A stretch of 64,000 bases of DNA from Lichenihabitans sp033947565 (GTDB lineage Bacteria > Pseudomonadota > Alphaproteobacteria > Rhizobiales > Beijerinckiaceae), in assembly GCF_033947565.1 (NCBI RefSeq), contig NZ_JARPVX010000003.1, positions 1-64,000 on the forward strand. The letters run 5' to 3'. The notes under the pieces were generated by a model that was not told where the DNA came from, did not search any database, and saw nothing but the letters and a program-made list of their open reading frames with translations. Below, piece after piece: positions 1 to 8,012 of this stretch. How positions within the stretch are numbered: position 1 is the stretch's first letter; each line of letters starts with the position of its first letter. Both the position numbers and the translations under genes were made by a program.

Positions 1-2337
1 ACCCTGGCCCGCGAGGCCGCGGGCCAGGGTGACGCCCGGCAGAATGCGACGCGGCTTGCCTGCCGCCACCGCGGCCGCAGGGACTGGCGAAGGCAGACCC
101 TGCAGGGCGGCCCGCACGACATCGGCCGTGAAGGGCGGGGCACGGAACCGGATGCCGGTCGCGTCGAAGATCGCGTTGGCGATGGCGGCGGCGCTCGGCA
201 CAGCCGCCGATTCGCCCACCCCGAGGGGCGGATCATGCGGCCGCGGCATCGACACCACGTCGATGGCCGGCACCTGGGCGAAAGACAGGATCGGGTAGCT
301 GCCCCAGTCCCGGCTCGCCACCCCGCCGTCGTCGAACTCGACCCGCTCGGCTAGGACGCGACCAGTGGATTGCAGCACGTTGCCGTGGATCTGGTGCTCG
401 ACCCCGGCCGGGTTGACGACGGCGCCCTGGTCCTGCCCCACCACGACGCGCTCGACCGCCACCTCGCCTGTGATGCGGTTGACCGCCACATCGGCCACCC
501 AGGCCGACCAGGCGGCTGCGGTGCCCGGGAAGGTGCCGTGGACGTAGAGCGCATAGGCGAAGCCCCGCCCCCGCAGCCAGTCGCCATCGGGCGCCATCGT
601 CTGCGGCACCGTATGGGGTTGCCAACCGGCCCGCTCCGCGACGGCGCGGATCATGTCGGCGGCGCGCGGGTCGTCGAGGTGACGCAAGCGATATTCGATC
701 GGGTCGACGCCGGCTTCGGTGGCGAGCTCGTCGATAAAGCTTTCGTGGGCAAAGGAATTGGGCAGCGCCGACACGCCGCGAAACCACGAAGCCCGCACGA
801 TCGGCGGCATGTCGTGCACGGTGACGCGGGCATCGGCGTAGCGGTAGGGCGGCACCGCGGTGCGGTCGCCCATGGCGAAGACCTGCGGATCGGGCGCCAC
901 GATGCCGGTGAGCAGCAGCGCGAGCGTCGGCGCCCCGTTCGAGGGGTAGCGGGTCTCGAAACCGTAGCCGGCAGGGGCGCCCTCAGCGGTCAGGCCGCCC
1001 GCGACATCCATCACCTGACCGGCGCCCTTCGGCTCCCACACATGCTCCTGGGCGCGTGTCAGCTGCACCCGCACCGGGCGCCCGCAGGCGCGCGACAACA
1101 AGACGGCGTCGGCCCCGACATCGTCGGCGCAGTTGCGGCCGTAACAGCCCGCCGCCTCGTGGCGCAGCACCGCGACGCTCGCCTCCGGCACCCCGAGCAG
1201 GCGCGCCACGTCGGTTCGCATCATCAGCGGGTTCTGGGTGCCGGACCACAGCGTGACGCCGTCCGGCCGCACGTCGGCGACGGCGCAAGACGGGCCGATC
1301 GAGCCATGCAGCTGGTATGGCCAGACATAGCTGCGCCGCATCGGCGTGGCGGCTGAGGCGAGTGCCGCATCGAGATCGCCCCGATCGAGCAGACGCCGCG
1401 CCGTGGCGGGGTTCGCCCGGATGGCCCCTTCGGGCGCGTTGAGGCCCGGTGGACGGTCCCAGCCGCGCCAGTGCACCACCAGGGTGTCGGCCGCCAGCGC
1501 GGCATTCTCTTCCCGCTCGGCCACGACGCCGACGAAATCGCCCAAGGTCACCACCGCCACGAGGCCCGGGATATGGGCCACCGAGGCCTGATCGACACTG
1601 ACGAGGCTGCGGCCCACGAAGGGGCCATGGTCGAGCCCGGCATAGGGTGGCCGCACCACCCGGCCGTGCAGCATGCCGGGCACCCGCACATCATGCACAT
1701 AGGTGAAGCTGCCGTCCGCCTTGGCCGGGATGTCGGCGCGCGGCACCCGTTGGCCGACGACGCGATAATGCTCCACCGGCTTCACCGGCGTGGCGTCGTC
1801 GAGCGTCAGGCGGATGTGGCGGCCGCGCAGAAGATCGCCATACTGTCGCTGCTCGTTGCGGCGGCCGCAGCGGACGACGCCGTCCATAACCTCGAGTTCG
1901 TCCGGCGCGACGTCGAGTTCGACCGCCGCGAGCGCCACAAGGTGGTGGCGCGCCTGGGCGGCGGCACGGCGCAGCGGGATGGCTGTGACCTGGATGGTTT
2001 CACTGGCGATGGTGGCGCCCTGGTTGGGCACCAGCGCGCTGTGGCCCAGCACCACCGTCACCTGCTCGAAGGCGACGTCGAGCTCCTCGGCCACGATCTG
2101 GCCGAGCGCCGTGCCGATCCCGGTGCCGAGGTCGACGTGTCCGTTATAGGCCGTGACGCGCCCGTCCTGGTCGACCGCGATGAACAGTTCCAGCCCGTGG
2201 CCTTCCGGGTTCGGCGAGGCGGCGGCCGGTTCCTCGCGCGGGCCGCTGGCCGGATGAGCGCCGCGCAGCACCAGCAGGACGCCGTCCCGGCCGAGCTGGT
2301 CGCGCCAGTGCGAGCCGGGCCCTGGGGACAGGCTCAC
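1..2337 (-). CDS. Molybdopterin-binding subunit of a xanthine-dehydrogenase-family hydroxylase (partial)
   Basis: This is the large catalytic subunit of a molybdenum hydroxylase, the class that inserts water-derived oxygen into N-heterocycles such as nicotinate or isoquinoline. The GTG start shares four bases (GTGA) with the stop of the 2Fe-2S subunit gene, so the two are translationally coupled. The frame is open for 779 codons and meets no stop before the window edge, so the 3' end is missing. Visible family features are HVDLGTGIGTALGQ near residues 67-80 and, near the end, PPLGVGES with the expected catalytic glutamate at about residue 709, followed by AIANAIFDATGIR. That last block normally lies close to the C-terminus, so little is likely to be lost. 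The compact layout resembles IorB/NdhL-type subunits. Substrate is inferred only from the neighbouring reductase. Confidence 0.85.
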   Translation of the reverse strand, partial: MSLSPGPGSHWRDQLGRDGVLLVLRGAHPASGPREEPAAASPNPEGHGLELFIAVDQDGRVTAYNGHVDLGTGIGTALGQIVAEELDVAFEQVTVVLGHSALVPNQGATIASETIQVTAIPLRRAAAQARHHLVALAAVELDVAPDELEVMDGVVRCGRRNEQRQYGDLLRGRHIRLTLDDATPVKPVEHYRVVGQRVPRADIPAKADGSFTYVHDVRVPGMLHGRVVRPPYAGLDHGPFVGRSLVSVDQASVAHIPGLVAVVTLGDFVGVVAEREENAALAADTLVVHWRGWDRPPGLNAPEGAIRANPATARRLLDRGDLDAALASAATPMRRSYVWPYQLHGSIGPSCAVADVRPDGVTLWSGTQNPLMMRTDVARLLGVPEASVAVLRHEAAGCYGRNCADDVGADAVLLSRACGRPVRVQLTRAQEHVWEPKGAGQVMDVAGGLTAEGAPAGYGFETRYPSNGAPTLALLLTGIVAPDPQVFAMGDRTAVPPYRYADARVTVHDMPPIVRASWFRGVSALPNSFAHESFIDELATEAGVDPIEYRLRHLDDPRAADMIRAVAERAGWQPHTVPQTMAPDGDWLRGRGFAYALYVHGTFPGTAAAWSAWVADVAVNRITGEVAVERVVVGQDQGAVVNPAGVEHQIHGNVLQSTGRVLAERVEFDDGGVASRDWGSYPILSFAQVPAIDVVSMPRPHDPPLGVGESAAVPSAAAIANAIFDATGIRFRAPPFTADVVRAALQGLPSPVPAAAVAAGKPRRILPGVTLARGLAGQG

Positions 2338-2867
2338 GACCGGGACTCCGGGCCGGCGCCTTGGCGCAGGGCGGCGGCCCGGCGAACGGCCCGCAGGATC
2401 TCGACATGGGTGCCGCAGCGACACAGGTTGCCTGACAATTCACGCCGGATCTCCGCCTCGTCGGGCGCCGGGTTGCGATCGAGCAGCGCCACCGTGGTCA
2501 TGATCATGCCATTGAGGCAGTAGCCGCACTGGGCCGCCTGCTCGTCCACAAAGGCCTGCTGGACCGGATGGAGCGCGCCGGACGATCCAAGCCCCTCCAG
2601 CGTCACCACGTGGCGGCCGGCCGCCACCCGCAGCGGCACCACGCAGGCGCGCGCCGGCACCCCGTCGAGCAACACCGTGCAGGCGCCGCATTGCCCGAGG
2701 CCGCAGCCGTATTTGGGTCCGTTCAGCTCAAGGTCGTTGCGCAGCACGGTGAGCAGCGACACACTGCCGGGCAACACGAGGCTGACGGCGCGGCCGTTGA
2801 CCGTCAGGTCGATCGGCCGTGGCGGCCCACTGGGGTGCGACGGTGATGCGGGGCGGGAAGCAACCAA
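2334..2867 (-). CDS. 2Fe-2S iron-sulfur subunit of the molybdenum hydroxylase
   Basis: This small electron-transfer subunit of a CoxS/IorA-type molybdenum hydroxylase passes electrons from the molybdenum site to an acceptor. The plant-type ferredoxin cluster motif CGLGQCGACTVLLDG and the second cluster motif QCGYCLNGMIMT ... GNLCRCGTH are both complete, so eight cysteines for two [2Fe-2S] centres are present. I chose a TTG start at 2867 (177 aa), because the frame upstream to the first ATG at 3008 adds 47 residues with no family resemblance. The start is therefore uncertain. The gene overlaps the molybdopterin subunit by 4 nt. No FAD-binding subunit lies between them, as is usual for the two-subunit enzymes that use a cytochrome or other acceptor. 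Confidence 0.88.
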   Translation of the reverse strand: MVASRPASPSHPSGPPRPIDLTVNGRAVSLVLPGSVSLLTVLRNDLELNGPKYGCGLGQCGACTVLLDGVPARACVVPLRVAAGRHVVTLEGLGSSGALHPVQQAFVDEQAAQCGYCLNGMIMTTVALLDRNPAPDEAEIRRELSGNLCRCGTHVEILRAVRRAAALRQGAGPESRS

Positions 2868-2889
2868 GCCGGTCTCGATGCTGCAGGTC

Positions 2890-2903
2890 GTTCGTACACG
2901 AAC
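2890..2903. promoter_or_regulatory. Palindromic operator candidate upstream of the hydroxylase genes
   Basis: GTTCGT-AC-ACGAAC is a perfect inverted repeat with 6-bp arms, 23 bp upstream of the proposed TTG start of the 2Fe-2S subunit. Its core CGTACAC recurs at 3153-3159 in front of the divergent reductase gene. The TCGTGTACGA shape on the minus strand is like sites bound by GntR/FCD-type regulators, but no regulator gene is present in this window, so the link is inference. Confidence 0.4.
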
Positions 2904-3117
2904 ACTAGACCATGGATCGCCGCGCCATAGAAGCGCTAAATCGAAGCCGAACCACAGTCTTGCAAAAGGCAAGCAACGTCCGATCGCATCGCTGCGGTTG
3001 CTACGCACTTAGCCATATAAGCAGGCGAGCGATGCCTAAACCATGGTCGATGTGCGCTCTTAATGACCAGATAGCGCTGAAACGACGAGCTGCTTTGGAA
3101 GTCTTCTTAAAAGCCGC

Positions 3118-3169
3118 TTGACAGTCGCCGCCCGAGGGCGCGATTTTGTTTGCGTACACACGATTTTGT
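3118..3169 (+). promoter_or_regulatory. Promoter and direct-repeat operator candidate for the hnr-like operon
   Basis: A perfect -35 hexamer TTGACA lies at 3118-3123. The best -10 is weak (GATTTT, 3142-3147). The 9-bp sequence CGATTTTGT occurs twice, at 3141-3149 and 3161-3169, exactly 20 bp apart, which is about two helical turns. CGTACAC sits between the copies. This arrangement on the -10 and early transcribed region looks like a repressor site. The remaining sequence from 2868 to 3189 shows no gene; it also holds a short CTTGC/GCAAG hairpin near 2960. Confidence 0.45.
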
Positions 3170-3189
3170 CCCGACGCACGGGGGTTGCC

Positions 3190-4686
3190 ATGTCGATGCC
3201 GGAAGCCGGGGCGACCACCGCCACCGACAAGATCCGCTGCGACGCCTGCCCGGTGATGTGCTACATCAAGCCCGGCCAGAAAGGCGCCTGCGACCGCTAT
3301 GGCAACGACAACGGCGTCCTGGTGCGGGTCGATCCCCACATCGTGCTCGAGCACGCCCTTGAGGATGGCTCGGGCGTGGTGCCGTTCGGCGCCGGGACGC
3401 TCGACTGGGACGGCAACATCCTGCGCGAGCCGGCCACCTTCGTGACGGCGATCGGCGCCGGCACCACCTATCCGGACTATAAACCCGCGCCCTTCATCGT
3501 GGCCTCGGAGATCGCCGGCATCGACATGGTCACGGTGGTGACCGAGGGCATCTTCTCCTATTGCGGCGTCAAGGTGAAGATCGACACCGACCGCCACCTC
3601 GGCCCCGAACGGGCGCTGGCCCGGGTGGCGGGCGAACCCGTCGGCCATGTCACCACGGGCGAATACGGCTCGCAGATGTTGTCGCTCGGCGGTGTGCATC
3701 ACCTCACGGGCGGCTCGAAGGCGGAGGGGCGCGTCACCTGCGATGCGTTGCTGAAGCTGTGCAACGGCGAGGCGGTGGAACTGGTGATCGACGAGGGCGC
3801 CACCGTGGTGGTGCAGTCGGGCCGCCCGCCGCAGGTCAACGGCGCCGTCGAGGAGCGCATGCGGGTCGGCTGCGGGTCGGCCACCATCGGCATGTTCGCC
3901 AAGCAATGGCTGGGGCTCGTCGACGAGGTGGTGGTGGTCGACGACCACATCACCGGCGTCCTCAGCGAGCATCAGGCAGGCAAGCTGCTCGGCATCCCGG
4001 ATACCGGGCTGAAGATGAAGGGGCGGCGCTCGACCCCAGGACGCTACTTCCAGGTGGCCCAGCCCGGCACCGGCTGGGGCGGCACCGACATCGCCGACCC
4101 CTTGAACATCCTCGGCGCCTTCAACCCGAAGTCCGCACGCCCGGGCCTGACCCTGTTGATGGTGTCGACCACGGGCGAACATGCGGCTTATTTCGTGCTC
4201 GACGAGGCCCTGCGGCCGGTCGAGGCCACCATGCCGGACGCGCTGGCCCGCACCGTGGCGCTCATCAAGGAAAATTGCGAACCGGCGCTGTCGACCGTGT
4301 TGTTCATGGGCGGCGCAGGCGGCTCGCTCCGGGCTGGCGTCACCGACAATCCGGTGCGGCTGACCCGTTCGGTCAAGGATGCCCTGACGGTCGTGACCTG
4401 CGGTGGCGCCCCGACCTATGTGTGGCCGGGGGGCGGCATCACCTTCATGGTCGATGTGGCCAGGGTGCCGCCGAACGGCTTCGGCTCCGTGCCGACACCG
4501 GCGCTGGTTGCCCCGATCGAATTCACGCTGCGGCTCGACGACTACCGGAAGCTCGGCGGCCATATGGACCAGGTGCGCCCCCTGTCGGAGTTTCGTGGGT
4601 CCGACGAGCGTCGCCGCCAGGTGCCGCACCGCGCCGACAATCCTTGGCCGTTGTTGCCCGACGCCGTCCGGGCGTTACGCCGATGA
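3190..4686 (+). CDS. 6-hydroxynicotinate reductase-like Fe-S protein
   Basis: The 498-residue product matches what I remember of the proteobacterial proteins named 6-hydroxynicotinate reductase. In Eubacterium barkeri the namesake enzyme reduces 6-hydroxynicotinate with reduced ferredoxin to 1,4,5,6-tetrahydro-6-oxonicotinate. The N-terminus carries a four-cysteine cluster site, Cys17, Cys20, Cys24 and Cys34, in CDACPVMCYIKPGQKGACD. A glycine-rich body follows, with FSYCGVKVKID and GWGGTDIADPLNIL. ATG at 3190 was chosen because a GGGGG run precedes it; an in-frame extension to 3118 adds 24 residues that overlap the promoter. It overlaps the next gene by ATGA. Family assignment is from recall; substrate is inferred from the divergent molybdenum hydroxylase. 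The protein has a DEGAT sequence at 201-205 that partly recalls ApbE flavinylation sites. Confidence 0.68.
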   Translation: MSMPEAGATTATDKIRCDACPVMCYIKPGQKGACDRYGNDNGVLVRVDPHIVLEHALEDGSGVVPFGAGTLDWDGNILREPATFVTAIGAGTTYPDYKPAPFIVASEIAGIDMVTVVTEGIFSYCGVKVKIDTDRHLGPERALARVAGEPVGHVTTGEYGSQMLSLGGVHHLTGGSKAEGRVTCDALLKLCNGEAVELVIDEGATVVVQSGRPPQVNGAVEERMRVGCGSATIGMFAKQWLGLVDEVVVVDDHITGVLSEHQAGKLLGIPDTGLKMKGRRSTPGRYFQVAQPGTGWGGTDIADPLNILGAFNPKSARPGLTLLMVSTTGEHAAYFVLDEALRPVEATMPDALARTVALIKENCEPALSTVLFMGGAGGSLRAGVTDNPVRLTRSVKDALTVVTCGGAPTYVWPGGGITFMVDVARVPPNGFGSVPTPALVAPIEFTLRLDDYRKLGGHMDQVRPLSEFRGSDERRRQVPHRADNPWPLLPDAVRALRR

Positions 4687-5600
4687 GCCGGATGCCGCAG
4701 GCGCGCCTGCTGCCCGACGGACGCCGCTTGCACCTGCAGGACGGGCCGATCGACCTGGTGATCGGCGCCTTCGGGGGCCCGCATGCGGTCGAGGATGCCT
4801 ACAGGGCGGCCCTAAGGGCGCTGACGGGGCTGCTCGACCGGCTTTGCGGCGAGCTCCCTGCCCTGCGTCAGCCGGCCGGCCCAACCGCGCCACCGCTGCA
4901 CGGCACTGTGGCGCGCCGCATGGCGGCCGCCGTGGCGCTTTATGGGGCAGACACCTTCATCACCCCGATGGCGGCGGTGGCAGGCGCCGTCGCGGAAACG
5001 GTGCTGGCCGCCATGGTGGAAGCCGCCGACCTCGACCGCGCTTATGTCAACAACGGCGGCGACATCGCGCTCCATTGCGCGTCCGGCCCCGCCTTTACGC
5101 TCGGCCTCATCGACCGGCCGGATCGGCCGCACCTGTTCGGCCGGGTGGAGATCGGCCCCGCCGACGCCGTCCGGGGCGTCGCCACCAGCGGCTGGCGCGG
5201 GCGCTCGTTCTCGCTCGGCATCGCCGACAGCGTCACGGTGCTGGCCCGTACGGCCGCGGCGGCTGATGCGGCCGCCACCGTGATCGCCAATGCGGTAGAC
5301 CTGCCGGGCCATCCGGCGGTGCGCCGCGTCCCAGCCCACGACCTGCAGCCCGACAGCGATCTCGGCGGCCGGCTCGTCACCCGAAACGTTGCCCCGTTGC
5401 CGCCCGACGCGATCGCCACGGCGTTGCGGGCGGGCCGCGCTTGCGCCGAGACCCTGCTCGGGCATGGCCTCATCGAGGGCGTCGCGCTGCAGCTGCAAGG
5501 CCGTGTCGCCACACTCGGCACGGCCACCCTCGGGGGTCCCGCGCCGCATCCCCTCGCCGTCCCGGCCGCGCCGGTCCCGGAGTTCGCCCACCATGCCTGA
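4683..5600 (+). CDS. UPF0280 family protein (ApbE-related fold)
   Basis: The 305-residue protein belongs to UPF0280, a family of unknown role related to the ApbE FAD:protein FMN transferase fold. Recognisable blocks are ITPMAAVAGAVAE, AYVNNGGDIALH and GVATSGWRGRSFSLGIADSVTV, which correspond to the nucleotide-binding and Asp/Thr-containing loops seen in ApbE-like proteins. Its start codon overlaps the stop of the upstream Fe-S protein by 4 nt and its end overlaps the next gene by 8 nt, so it is an integral part of this operon. There is no signal peptide or lipobox, which places it in the cytoplasm, unlike classical ApbE. A role in flavin attachment to the upstream reductase is an inference. 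Confidence 0.8.
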   Translation: MSRMPQARLLPDGRRLHLQDGPIDLVIGAFGGPHAVEDAYRAALRALTGLLDRLCGELPALRQPAGPTAPPLHGTVARRMAAAVALYGADTFITPMAAVAGAVAETVLAAMVEAADLDRAYVNNGGDIALHCASGPAFTLGLIDRPDRPHLFGRVEIGPADAVRGVATSGWRGRSFSLGIADSVTVLARTAAAADAAATVIANAVDLPGHPAVRRVPAHDLQPDSDLGGRLVTRNVAPLPPDAIATALRAGRACAETLLGHGLIEGVALQLQGRVATLGTATLGGPAPHPLAVPAAPVPEFAHHA

Positions 5601-6177
5601 CGTCCTTCTCCGCAAGCAGATCGTTTCCATCGAGGAGATCTTCCACGAAGGCGGTCCGGTGGCGGCCAAGCCGCCGCGGCGCGGCACCGTGCTGGCCGTC
5701 ATCCGCAATCCCTTTGCGGGCCGCTACGTCGCCGATATCCAGCCGTTCATGAAGGACCTCGAGCCGCTTGGCGCCGCGATGGCGCAGGCTCTGGTGACGG
5801 CGCTCGGCGGCGACCCGGCGGCCATCGAAGGCTACGGCAAGGGCGCCATCGTGGGTGAGGCGGGAGAACTCGAGCACGGGGCCCTATGGCACCAGCCGGG
5901 CGGCTACGCCATGCGGGGGATCCTCAACGACGCCAAGGCCATCGTGCCCTCCACCAAGAAGGTCGGAGGCCCAGGCACACGGCTCGACGTGCCGGTGACG
6001 CACATCAACGCTTCCTATGTGCGCAGCCACTTCGATGCGATCGAGGTGGGGGTCACGGATGGCCCTCGCGCCGACGAGATCGTGCTGGCCCTGGTGATGA
6101 CCACGGGCGCCCGCGTGCACAACCGGGCGGGCGGGCTTGCGGCCGCCGCCATCAAGGGCGAGGATGGCCTCCGATGA
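5593..6177 (+). CDS. DUF1185 (amino acid synthesis family) protein, copy 1
   Basis: A 194-residue member of PF06684 (DUF1185), a family whose biochemical role is not established despite its name. Characteristic blocks are AVIRNPFAGRY, GYGKGAIVGEAGELEHG, VPSTKKVGGPGT and VRSHFDAIEV. It begins 8 nt inside the preceding gene and ends overlapping the next by ATGA. The next gene encodes a second member of the same family with the same length, so the two are a tandem duplication that has been kept as a pair. They may act as subunits of one enzyme. The operon context suggests a step in heterocycle breakdown after ring reduction, for example lactam handling; that is a guess. Confidence 0.82.
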   Translation: MPDVLLRKQIVSIEEIFHEGGPVAAKPPRRGTVLAVIRNPFAGRYVADIQPFMKDLEPLGAAMAQALVTALGGDPAAIEGYGKGAIVGEAGELEHGALWHQPGGYAMRGILNDAKAIVPSTKKVGGPGTRLDVPVTHINASYVRSHFDAIEVGVTDGPRADEIVLALVMTTGARVHNRAGGLAAAAIKGEDGLR

Positions 6178-6758
6178 ACGCGCAGATCCGCAAGATCGTC
6201 ACCGTGGTCGAGGAGGTGGTGAGCGAGATGGGGCAGCCCGTGTCGCCACCGACGCGCCGCGCCGCCGCCATGGCGGTGATCGCCAACCCATTCGCCGGCA
6301 CCTACGTCGAAGACCTGACGCCGCTGATCGACACCGGTGCGGAACTCGGCGCCCTCCTGGCCGCACGAGCCCTGGCGGCCCTCGGCGTTCCGGGTGACGC
6401 TGTGCAGAGCTACGGCAAGGCGGCGCTGGTGGGCGAGAACGGCGAACTCGAACATGCGGCGGCGCTGCTGCATCCGAAGCTCGGCGCGCCCTTGCGGGAG
6501 GCGCTTGGCGGTGGCGCGGCCCTGGTGCCGTCGTCGAAGAAGCGCGGCGGCCTTGGCACCGTTCTGGACATCCCGCTCGGGCACAAGGACGCGGCCTTCG
6601 TGCGCAGCCATTTCGACGGCATGGAGGTGCGGATCAACGACGCGCCACGCCGCGATGAGATCGTGGTGGCGGTGGCGTTGACCACCGGCGGCCGGCCGCT
6701 GCCGCGCGTGGGCGGCTTGGCGGTGGCCGACATCAAGGGCCAGGACGGGTTGCGCTGA
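6174..6758 (+). CDS. DUF1185 (amino acid synthesis family) protein, copy 2
   Basis: The second DUF1185 protein of the tandem pair is also 194 residues. It repeats the family blocks in diverged form: AVIANPFAGTY, SYGKAALVGENGELEHA, VPSSKKRGGLGT, VRSHFDGMEVRIND and IKGQDGLR at the C-terminus. The lysine pair after VPS and the HFD triad are kept in both copies, so they are candidates for functional residues. ATG at 6174 overlaps the stop of copy 1. The next gene, a periplasmic binding protein, starts 20 nt downstream, so catabolic and uptake genes form one transcription unit. Confidence 0.82.
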   Translation: MNAQIRKIVTVVEEVVSEMGQPVSPPTRRAAAMAVIANPFAGTYVEDLTPLIDTGAELGALLAARALAALGVPGDAVQSYGKAALVGENGELEHAAALLHPKLGAPLREALGGGAALVPSSKKRGGLGTVLDIPLGHKDAAFVRSHFDGMEVRINDAPRRDEIVVAVALTTGGRPLPRVGGLAVADIKGQDGLR

Positions 6759-6778
6759 CGATGGCGAGGGGAAACCGC

Positions 6779-7981
6779 ATGGATCGAAAAGTGGTGGCGC
6801 TCGGCGCCGGGTTGTTGGCGCTGGGCCTGCCGGGTGCCGCACGGGCGCTCGACGGCGAAGTGAAGATCGGCGAGATCAACTCATATTCGGCCCTGCCGTC
6901 CTTCACCGAACCCTACCGTAAGGGTTGGCAGCTCGCGGTCGAGGACATCAACGCCCATGGCGGCATCGACGGCAAGACCCTGGTGGTCGTCTCGAAGGAC
7001 GACACCGGCAAGCCGGCCCAGGCCATCACGGCCGCCAACGAGCTCGTGTCGCGCGACGGGGTCGCGCTGCTGGCGGGTGGCTTCTTTTCGAACATCGGCT
7101 TGGCGCTCGCGGATTTCGCCAAGCAGAAGCACGTCCTCTACCTCGCCGGCGAGCCGCTGACCGACGCGCTCGTCTGGTCGTCCGGCAACGCCGAAACCTT
7201 CCGTCTGCGCCCGTCCAACTACATGCAGGCCGCCATCCTGGCCGACGCCGCCGCGAAGCTGCCGGCCAAGCGCTGGGCCACGATCGCGCCGAACTACGAA
7301 TATGGTCAGTCGGCCGTGGCCGTGTTCAAGACGCTCCTGTCGGCCAAGCGCCCCGACATCCAATGGGTGGCCGAGCAATGGCCGCCGCAGGGCAAGATCG
7401 ACGCCGGCCCCGTGACTCAGGCCATCGCGGCCGCCAATCCCGAAGCCATCCTGAATGTCGAATTCGGTCCCGACCTCGTCAAGCTGGTGCGCGAAGGCAA
7501 TACGCGCGGATTGTTCAAGGACCGCAGCGTCGTCAGCTTCCTGACCGGCGAACCCGAATACCTCGATCCGCTGAAAGACGAGGCGCCGCAGGGCTGGATC
7601 GTCACCGGCTACCCCTGGTATGACCTCCACACACCAGCCCATGACGCCTTTCTGAAGAGCTATCAGGCCAAGTACGGCGACCATCCGCGGCTCGGCTCGG
7701 TTGTGGGCTACACGCTGATCGAGGCCGCGGCCGACATCCTGCGCAAGGCGAAGTCGACCGACACCGACGCCCTCATCAAGGCCGCCGAAGGCATCAATTT
7801 CGATACGCCCTTCGGCCCAGCGAGTTTCCGCACGCTCGATCACCAATCCACCATGGGCGCCTTCGTCGGCACCACGGCCGTCAAGGACGGCGCGGGCGTG
7901 ATGACCGACAGCCATTACGTCGATGGCGCAAGCGTGCTGCCGACCGACGACGCTGTGCGGAAACTGCGACCGCAGCCGTGA
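6779..7981 (+). CDS. LIV-type ABC transporter periplasmic substrate-binding protein
   Basis: This is a branched-chain-amino-acid-type (type I fold) solute-binding protein of 400 residues. It has a signal peptide of about 23 residues ending ARA, then the family opening VKIGEINSYS and the features GWQLAVEDINAHGGIDGK, LVSRDGVALLAGGFFS and ATIAPNYEYGQSAV. ATG at 6779 is preferred over ATG at 6761 because a GAGGGG ribosome-binding site precedes it. LIV-type binding proteins often take up aromatic or heterocyclic acids as well as amino acids. Its place directly behind the heterocycle genes suggests it imports their substrate, but the ligand cannot be read from sequence. Confidence 0.9.
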   Translation: MDRKVVALGAGLLALGLPGAARALDGEVKIGEINSYSALPSFTEPYRKGWQLAVEDINAHGGIDGKTLVVVSKDDTGKPAQAITAANELVSRDGVALLAGGFFSNIGLALADFAKQKHVLYLAGEPLTDALVWSSGNAETFRLRPSNYMQAAILADAAAKLPAKRWATIAPNYEYGQSAVAVFKTLLSAKRPDIQWVAEQWPPQGKIDAGPVTQAIAAANPEAILNVEFGPDLVKLVREGNTRGLFKDRSVVSFLTGEPEYLDPLKDEAPQGWIVTGYPWYDLHTPAHDAFLKSYQAKYGDHPRLGSVVGYTLIEAAADILRKAKSTDTDALIKAAEGINFDTPFGPASFRTLDHQSTMGAFVGTTAVKDGAGVMTDSHYVDGASVLPTDDAVRKLRPQP

Positions 7982-8012
7982 GGGGAGCGGAACCATCCAC
8001 GGCCGCAAGACC

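Noticed and set aside
3001..4629. 542-codon minus-strand frame opposite the Hnr-like gene
   Set aside because: The translation is rich in His, Arg, Gly and Asp with no domain, and it mirrors codon positions of the well-supported plus-strand gene. Long antisense frames are expected at this GC content.
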